Shown piece after piece: positions 58,601 to 64,000 of a DNA stretch of 64,000 nucleotides (position 1 is the stretch's first letter; each line of letters begins with the position of its first letter). Position numbers and translations under genes: made by a program. Origin of the DNA: JACCTU01 sp963788055. Lineage in GTDB: Bacteria > Actinomycetota > Thermoleophilia > Gaiellales > Gaiellaceae. The stretch covers positions 1-64,000 of the forward strand of contig CAWBFA010000001.1 of NCBI GenBank assembly GCA_963788055.1, given 5' to 3'. Below the pieces are notes generated by a model. It ran no database searches and had not been told where the DNA came from. It worked only from the letters and a program-made list of their open reading frames with translations.

Positions 58601-58924
58601 CTAGACCGACCCGCGCCAGATCAGGACGAGCAAGATCACCGCCGTCAGCGCTGCGACCGTGAGTACGACGAAGTTGACGACGAGCGCCGCCGTGATCGCC
58701 CGTGGAGAGGCCAGCGCCGACTGGGGGTGGGCGCCGTTCGTGCCGGCCCCGTTGCCGTCCACTGCGTCCGCCACCGCGGCCGTGATGAACTGGTTCAGAG
58801 ACGTGCGCTCGAGCTCCGCCTTGCGTGCGACCTCGGCATGCAGCTCCGGCGGCATCCGCAGGAGCAGACGCCCGCTATATGCGGGCTTCCCCTCCTCGAT
58901 GCGCTTCGCCTGCTGCTGCGCCAT
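58601..58924 (-). CDS. Ribbon-helix-helix protein with C-terminal membrane helix
   Basis: The 107-residue product begins AQQQAKRIEEGKPAYSGRLL and has a ribbon-helix-helix core (LLRMPPELHAEVARKAELER, then TSLNQFITAAVADAV), as in HicB-type antitoxins. A linker follows, then one membrane helix (AALVVNFVVLTVAALTAVIL). A membrane-tethered DNA-binding domain is unusual for this fold. No HicA toxin lies next to it. It starts five bases after the sigma-factor stop, so it is co-transcribed with it. Confidence 0.75.
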   Translation of the reverse strand: MAQQQAKRIEEGKPAYSGRLLLRMPPELHAEVARKAELERTSLNQFITAAVADAVDGNGAGTNGAHPQSALASPRAITAALVVNFVVLTVAALTAVILLVLIWRGSV

Positions 58925-58929
58925 CCACG

Positions 58930-59646
58930 TCAGTGTATGAGTTTCGCGGTGGTACCACAATCCTCGTAACTCGCCCAACCGCCCGCGCGACGCTGGATCG
59001 TGCGCAACGAACGCTCGATCAGCCGCGAAACGTGGATCTGGGAGAGGCCCACCTCGCGCGCGATCTCACGTTGTGTGAGGCCGCCGTAGAAGCGCAGCTC
59101 GAGAATGCGCCGCTCGCGCCCGTCGAGGGTGTCAAGGCACGACGCGACGAACAGCCGGTCGTCGCTCGCGTCGAAAGGATCGCCCGCAGGCACGGGCACG
59201 TCCTCGATCGGGACCGCGTTCTGGTCGAGCTCGCTCGCCGCGCCTGCCTCGGCCGTCGACGTGCCGGCCGCCTCCGCGAGCTCGCCGATCGAGGCGGGGC
59301 GGCCCAGTCGGCCGCCGAGCTCGCGGCGCAGCCGTCTCAGGGTGCCGTTGAGCTCGTGCAGCCGCCTCGGCGGCCGCACCGTCGGCACTGCGTCTCGGAG
59401 GTGGCGCTGGATCTCACCGGCGACGTTCGGCCGTGCGAACGCCGCGAGGTTGACGCCGCGTGTCGGCTCGAAGCGGTCGACGGCGTTGATCAGCCCGATC
59501 GTTCCGACCTGCACGAGGTCGTCGAGCTCCGTTCCGTCGCGAACGAAGTCGCGCGCCACGGAACGAACGAGCGGGAGGTAGTCGAGGATCAGCTGCTCGC
59601 GCGTTGCGCGGTCAGATGGTGTGGCCTCCGCGCTCGCTAAGTGCAT
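58930..59646 (-). CDS. SigB/SigF-type alternative sigma factor
   Basis: The 238-residue product has region 2 (YLPLVRSVARDFVRDGTELD, LVQVGTIGLINAVDRFEPT), a shortened region 3 and region 4 (ERRILELRFYGGLTQREIAR, VGLSQIHVSRLIERSL). This is the layout of the general-stress/flagellar group (SigB, SigF, FliA). No anti-sigma or anti-anti-sigma gene is seen beside it, so control may lie elsewhere. It is divergent from the gene for the WNWN-containing exported protein, which suggests that protein as a target. Confidence 0.9.
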   Translation of the reverse strand: MHLASAEATPSDRATREQLILDYLPLVRSVARDFVRDGTELDDLVQVGTIGLINAVDRFEPTRGVNLAAFARPNVAGEIQRHLRDAVPTVRPPRRLHELNGTLRRLRRELGGRLGRPASIGELAEAAGTSTAEAGAASELDQNAVPIEDVPVPAGDPFDASDDRLFVASCLDTLDGRERRILELRFYGGLTQREIAREVGLSQIHVSRLIERSLRTIQRRAGGWASYEDCGTTAKLIH

Positions 59647-59741
59647 CGTCTGCAGCGCCGTTGCCTCCTCCCCAGAGGATCTGCGGACTGAGTTCGACTG
59701 TAGCGCGACGACATGTGAAATGCAATTTCGTTTCGACGTAC

Positions 59742-59772
59742 TTCGCGACTCAACGCGAAACGTTCGGGGTAT
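59742..59772 (+). promoter_or_regulatory. Putative control elements before the WNWN-protein gene
   Basis: An inverted repeat, TTCGCG (59742-59747) and CGCGAA (59754-59759), lies just ahead of GGGTAT (59767-59772), which fits the -10 box of SigB/SigF-type promoters and would start transcription within a few bases of ATG 59782. No matching -35 box stands at the right distance, so this assignment is weak. Confidence 0.3.
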
Positions 59773-59781
59773 TTACAGAAC

Positions 59782-61166
59782 ATGAGGCGCAAGGTCTGGC
59801 AAACGCTTGCGGTGACGTCAGTTCTGTATTTCGTTGCGGCTGCCCCCGGCCACGCGCAAGAGCTGCCTCTGCCGACATCCGCCGAGGACGTCGCCGCGGT
59901 GATCCAGGACGTCGCCTCGACCGTCGCCGTCGTACCTGAAGGGTCTCTTGTGCCTCCGGTCGTCCCAACGGTGCCTACACCTGTGCCGGACGCTCCTGCT
60001 GTGACGCCGTCGACGGTGCAAACGCCCACGGAAAGCCAGTATCAGCCGCCCGCGACGCAGTATCAGACGCCGAGCAACGAGGCCGCGAGCACGCCGCTTG
60101 TGGCCGCGCCGCCCGTCGCGGACGTGGTACCGCCCGTTCCGCAGGAGACCGCGACCGTCGTCTCTCCGGAGCCTCCCACAACCCCACATATCTCTACCGA
60201 GAATTCGACGACGAGTTCGCTTCCCTCCACTTGGATCTGGAATTGGAACTGGAACTGCGATCCGTCGGCGGTGCCCCCAGAACAGAAGCGATTGTGGACG
60301 GGACCTGGACGTGGAACTGGAACTTCAACTGCCATCACCGAATGCGTCCGCCGGTAGCGGGCAGTATCAAGATGCAGCAACGCAGTATCAGCCGCAAAAT
60401 TCGAACATCTCCATTCGCGTCGGCAGCCCAGGCGACAACGGGGCTGTGACGCAGACGATCGCGGCTGTCGCGCAGGCGACTTCGGCCACCGTGAACGCGA
60501 TCGCGCAGACGGTCGCGCAGAGTAACCGAGTCGGTCGGTGCGGCTCCTGCGACGGGCCCGACGGTCCCCGATGTGGCGGCGACCGTCGTACAGCAGGTCG
60601 TGACGGCTGTTTCGGAGGTTGTCGCTGCAGTGCTCCCCTCGCTGGTGACTGCTCCGTCGGCCGTCGCGGCCCTGACCGTACCGGCGGTGCCGCCGATCTC
60701 GGCGCTGGGTGATCCCGTCCCCCCATTGGCGCTTCCCCTCGCACCGGAACTCGAAAAACTCGTAGGCGAGCTCGGTCTGCTCCCGCCGGCGTCGAACGTC
60801 GTGCCGGGAGCTCGGACGCGCTCGCGCCCCGCGCCCGCGCGCTTGCCGCAGCCCGCGTACGGCGCCGGGGTCGCGAGCGCGTGGGATGCATCGCCGGCCC
60901 CCGTCGCCGTAGCAGCGCCGCGTGCCTCAACCGGCACGCCGCCGGCGCGCTCGCCGCGACCGGGGCCGCGGCCTCCCATGCCCATGCCGGGCGGCTCGTC
61001 CGTCGCCGGCACCGGCGGAAGCTCCGCGGGCGTCGCAGCGGCCGCCCTCGTGGCAATGCTCGCCTCCTACCTCTTCGTTCCTCCGTTCAGTGCGCGGCGC
61101 GTGCGATCGCCGAGAGACCGTCGACGTCTCCGGCCGCGCGCGTCACGGCTCGAGCGCCCGGGTTAG
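59782..61166 (+). CDS. Exported, membrane-anchored protein with WNWN motifs (frame-broken)
   Basis: The protein starts MRRKVWQTLAVTSVLYFVAA with a signal peptide cleaved near GHAQE. It then has a Pro/Thr/Val-rich spacer with QYQPPATQYQ, an aromatic block WIWNWNWNC and, after one lost base near 60290, a second block TWTWNWNFNC. Another lost base near 60340 leads to SGQYQDAATQYQPQ and a motif IRVGSPGDNGAVTQT, which is the core of the following protein. An extra base near 60525 restores an Ala/Val-rich chain ending in a membrane helix (VAAAALVAMLASYLFVPP) and a basic tail. Homologous blocks in different frames show one gene with three indels, probably sequence errors. I recognise no family. Confidence 0.6.
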
Positions 61167-61244
61167 CGAGCCGCCTTCGACTCGACGCGCTTCGGGCGGC
61201 TTGCCCAGGCGCGACTTCGAAGACGGTTTGAAGGAGAAACCTCA

Positions 61245-64000
61245 ATGAAGCGATGGCATATCGCGCTCATCGCGGCCGTTCTCTCGCTGACCACGGGAGT
61301 GGGCCTCGCCACGGCAGCCGTACCGTCCGTCGGAAGCCAGACTGTGGACCAGTCGGCCTCAAGCGGGCAGGTTGCGGGAGCCGCGGCCGGTGCAGCGCAA
61401 ACCAATCCGAGCAACACCAACGTCTCGATCCGGGTTCTCAGTCCGGGGAACGACGGCTCGGTCTCGCAGTCGAACAGCGTCGACTCCGATGCAACGGCGT
61501 CGAACCGCAACTCGGCTGATCAGGACGCGACGCAGGCTCAGTCGGCCGGCAGCACGGGGGCGTGCTGCGGGTCCGGCTCGACCGGCATCCAGTCCTCGAG
61601 CCAGTCCGCCGCGAACCAGCAGGCCGCAGCAGCACTGTCGTTGGCGACGCAGACGAATGCGTCGAACACGAACGTGCCGGTGCGGGTCGGGAGCCCGGGG
61701 AACGACGGCTCGGTGTCCCAGTCGAACAGCGCCGACTCCGATGCATCGGCGTCGAACCGCAACTCGGCTGACCAGGACGCCACGCAGACCCAGTCGTCCG
61801 GCGGCGGCACGTGCTGCCAGGCCGGCTCGACCGGGCATCCAGACCTCGGACCAGGACGCCAAGAACCAGCAGGCGGCCCTGGCTGCGTCTGAGGCCAAGC
61901 AGAACAACCCGGAGAACACGAACGTGTCCGTCCGGGTTCTCAGCCCGGGGAACGGTGGGAACGTCTCGCAGACGAATTCGGTCGATTCGGATGCGAACGC
62001 CACCAACTCGAACGACGCAGACCAGGACGCGACGCAGAGGCAGTCGTCCGGTGGCAGTGACTGTCGCTGCGCCGGCTCGACCGGCATCCAGACGTCCGAC
62101 CAGGATGCGAAGAACGAGCAGGCGGCGCTGGCGGGTTCGAAGGCGGAGCAGAACGGTGCCTCGAACACGAACGCGTCGATCCGCGTGCTGAGCCCTGGCA
62201 ACGACGGAAACGTCCGGCAGTCCAACACCGTCGACAGCGACGCGAGGGCGAGCAACCGGAACTCCGCCGACCAGGACGCGACGCAGACGCAGTCCGCAGG
62301 GTCCGGCTCGGGCACGGGCATCCAGGTCTCCGACCAGGACGCCCGCAGCAAGCAGGCCGCGCTGGCGGCGTCGATCGCGAAGCAGGACAATCCCAGCAAC
62401 ACCAACACGCCGATCCGGGTGCTGAGCCCGGGCAACGGCGGCAACGTCGTGCAGAGCAACTCGGTCGACTCCGACGCGAGCGCCAGCAACTCGAACGACG
62501 CGGATCAGACGGCGACTCAGACCCAGAGCGGTGGCGGCTCATGTGGCTGCCAGGGCTCGACGGGGATCCAGATCGCCGACCAGTCCGCGAAGAACGAGCA
62601 GCTCGCGATCGGCTTCTCGGCCGCCGAACAGAAGGGAGCATCGAACACCAACGAACCGATCAGGGTCGGAAGCTCCGGCAACGACGGAAACGTTTGGCAG
62701 ACGAACAGCGTCGACAGTGACGCTCGAGGCCTCCAATCGCAACTCCGCCGACCAGGACACGACCCAGACGCAGTCCGCGGGGCCCGGCTCGGGAACCGGC
62801 ATCCAGATCTCCGGTCAGGAGTCCAAGAACGAGCAGGCCGCGCTGGCGGCGTCGATTGCCAAGCAGGAAGACGCGAAGAACGACAACAGCCCGATCCGGG
62901 TGCTGAGCCCGGGGAACGGCGGTTCGGTCGTGCAGTCCAACTCGGTCGACTCCGACGCGAGTGCGAAGAACTCGAACGACGTGGACCAGACGGTGGATCA
63001 GACCCAGCGGGGTGGCAGTGATTGCAAGTGCCACGACGGCTCGACGGGAATCCAGGTCGCCGGCCAGTCCTCGAAGAACGAGCAGCTCGCACTCGGGTTC
63101 TCGGCGGCGATCCAGAAGGACGCGTCGAACTCGAACGATCCGATCAGGGTCAAGAGCCCTGGCAACGACGGAAACGTGTGGCAGACGAACAGCGTCGACA
63201 GTGACGCTCGAGCCTCCAACCGCAACGACGTTGACCAGGACGCGACCCAGACGCAGTCGGCCGGAGCCGGCTCGGGTCTCGGGATCCAAGTCGCAGGCCA
63301 GGAAGCGAAGAACGCACAGGGCGCGCTCGCGCTCTCGGCGGCGCTGCAGGACGGGGCGTCGAACGAGAACAAGCCGCTCCGGGTTCTGAGCCCCGGCAAC
63401 GACGGTTCCGTGATCCAGTCGAACAGCGTCGACAGCAACGCATCGGCATCGAACCGCAACGACGTCGATCAGGACGCAACCCAGACCCAGCACGGCAGCG
63501 GCGGAACGTGCGGCTGCCAGTCCGGGATCGGGATCCAGGCGCTCGGGCAGTCCTCCTGGAGCTCGCAGGGTGCGTTCGCGGCCTCGTTCGCGGAGCAGAA
63601 GGCCGGCCGCTCGCCGTGCGGGTGCCCGTCCGGGGCGTCGAACGTGAACGACCCCGTGCGCGTGCTCAGCCCTGGTGGCGGCGGCTCGGTGCGGCAGTCG
63701 AACAGCGTCGACTCCCGCGCCAAGGGCAGCAACTCCAACCGCGCCGACCAGTCGGCCACCCAGTCCCAGTCGGGCGCAGGCGCCCAGCTCGGGATTCAGG
63801 CGGCAGGCCAGGAAGCGAAAAACAACCAGCTCGCACTCGTTCTCGCGGCCGCGCTTCAGCAGGCCCCGAAGAACGCGAACGGGCCGTTGTCGGTTTGGAG
63901 TCCGGGTAGCGGCGGCCCGACGTCGCAGTCCAACGACGCCTCTGCGGACGGCTACGGCGCGAGTCGCAATCGCGCTGCTCAGTCGGCCAGCCAGACGGCG
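61245..64000 (+). CDS. Exported Ser/Asn/Gln-rich repeat protein, curlin-like pattern (frame-broken, runs off the window)
   Basis: The product begins KRWHIALIAAVLSLTTGVGL (signal peptide, AGGAG upstream). The mature part is a run of about 80-residue units. Each has N-x-N, then IRVLSPGNDGSVSQSN, SVDSDASASN and a Q-rich end DQDATQTQS, then IQ...DQDAKNEQAALAAS. Ten whole units and part of an eleventh are seen; no stop occurs by 64000. Two single extra G bases (at 61833-61835 and 62728-62729) move the frame, while sister units lack them, so they are probably sequence errors. The alternating polar/non-polar pattern with conserved Gly, Asn and Gln is like curlin repeats, but no known family fits fully. 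Confidence 0.65.
61413..64000. repeat. Array of about 235-280 bp units encoding the repeat protein
   Basis: Unit starts (the N-x-N codons) fall near 61413, 61662, 61914, 62163, 62398, 62644, 62878, 63127, 63361, 63640 and 63874. CC or CxC linkers occur in units 1-3, 5, 7 and 9 and are absent from units 4, 6, 8 and 10, so from unit 4 on the array alternates with a double period of about 480 bases. Units 6 and 8 share nearly identical stretches of DNA, as do 5 and 7, which indicates recent duplication of two-unit blocks. Confidence 0.75.

Noticed and set aside
59767..59772. GGGTAT as a definite SigB/SigF promoter
   Set aside because: No matching -35 element lies 14-17 bases upstream; kept only as a weak candidate.
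61413..64000. CRISPR array as the cause of the regular repeats
   Set aside because: Units are 235-280 bp, coding, with diverged sequence and conserved protein frame; there are no short identical repeats with unique spacers and no cas genes.
1..64000. rRNA and tRNA genes
   Set aside because: No rRNA-like stretch and no convincing cloverleaf with the T-loop GTTCGA pattern were found by eye; a covariance-model scan would be needed to exclude one.

Overview
The window is a GC-rich chromosome segment with GTG starts about as common as ATG, codons ending mostly in G or C, and tightly overlapping operons. Gene content points to a high-GC Actinobacteriota, most likely class Thermoleophilia (Gaiellales/Solirubrobacterales-like). 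The grounds are: thrS-infC-rpmI-rplT-rRNA methylase and pheS-pheT blocks; a branched-chain-type 2-oxoacid dehydrogenase set with lon and lpd; MeaB, SCP2 and acyl-CoA dehydrogenase; a SigB/SigF-type sigma factor; several class-typical secreted small proteins; and DUF1501/DUF1800 and cupredoxin genes. The class is inferred; no rRNA or tRNA gene is visible.

Layout. Positions 1-5400 are an accessory patch: a tyrosine-recombinase remnant between two terminators, small secreted proteins, a YciI-family protein, an orphan signal peptidase, a frameshifted cupin. 5400-11700 holds independent metabolic and hypothetical genes (SRPBCC, M23 peptidase, esterase, DNA-glycosylase-like protein, PIN, collagen-like protein, dioxygenase-like). 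11800-14820 is a DUF1800-DUF1501-cupredoxin operon with coupled starts. 14930-15860 holds a histone-H1-like Lys/Arg repeat protein, a collapsed CBS-domain gene and a divergent control region with two identical palindromes. 17100-28065 is the translation block (thrS, infC, rpmI, rplT, TrmH-like methylase, pheS, pheT), interrupted by LemA/DUF2207 and two methyltransferases. 28100-32600 has a copper-protein-like gene, a membrane-stress operon (DUF4235, holin-like, DUF3618, YihY), DUF3467, ArgR and a PRC-barrel protein. 32600-40630 encodes the oxoacid dehydrogenase complex (E1 alpha, E1 beta, E2, E3) with a VOC protein, a GNAT, lon and an HxlR regulator between. 40760-43160 has two tandem ECF sigma factors fused to zinc-finger and membrane segments. 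43200-51040 carries hisC, MFS, meaB, threonine dehydratase, a UbiA-like/UbiE pair and a persulfide-dioxygenase/rhodanese fusion. 51100-58570 has acyl-CoA dehydrogenase, SCP2, an agmatinase fragment, a class III cyclase-STAND-TPR protein and a biotin carboxylase/BCCP fusion.

The most unusual region is 58600-64000. A SigB/SigF-like sigma factor and a ribbon-helix-helix protein with a membrane tail lie divergent to two exported proteins. The first (59782-61166) carries aromatic WNWN blocks and a C-terminal membrane anchor. The second (61245 to beyond the window end) is a long Ser/Asn/Gln-rich array of at least ten units of about 80 residues with a curlin-like pattern. The two share a core motif (N-x-N, then IRV, SPG, Q). 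I propose a previously undescribed cell-surface or fibre-forming pair.

Data quality matters here. At least seven genes, including the normally essential pheT, are interrupted by single-base indels while both halves keep perfect family sequence. Two such indels in the repeat protein are extra G bases that sister repeats lack. This pattern fits uncorrected sequencing error better than gene decay, so these genes should be read as probably intact in the organism.
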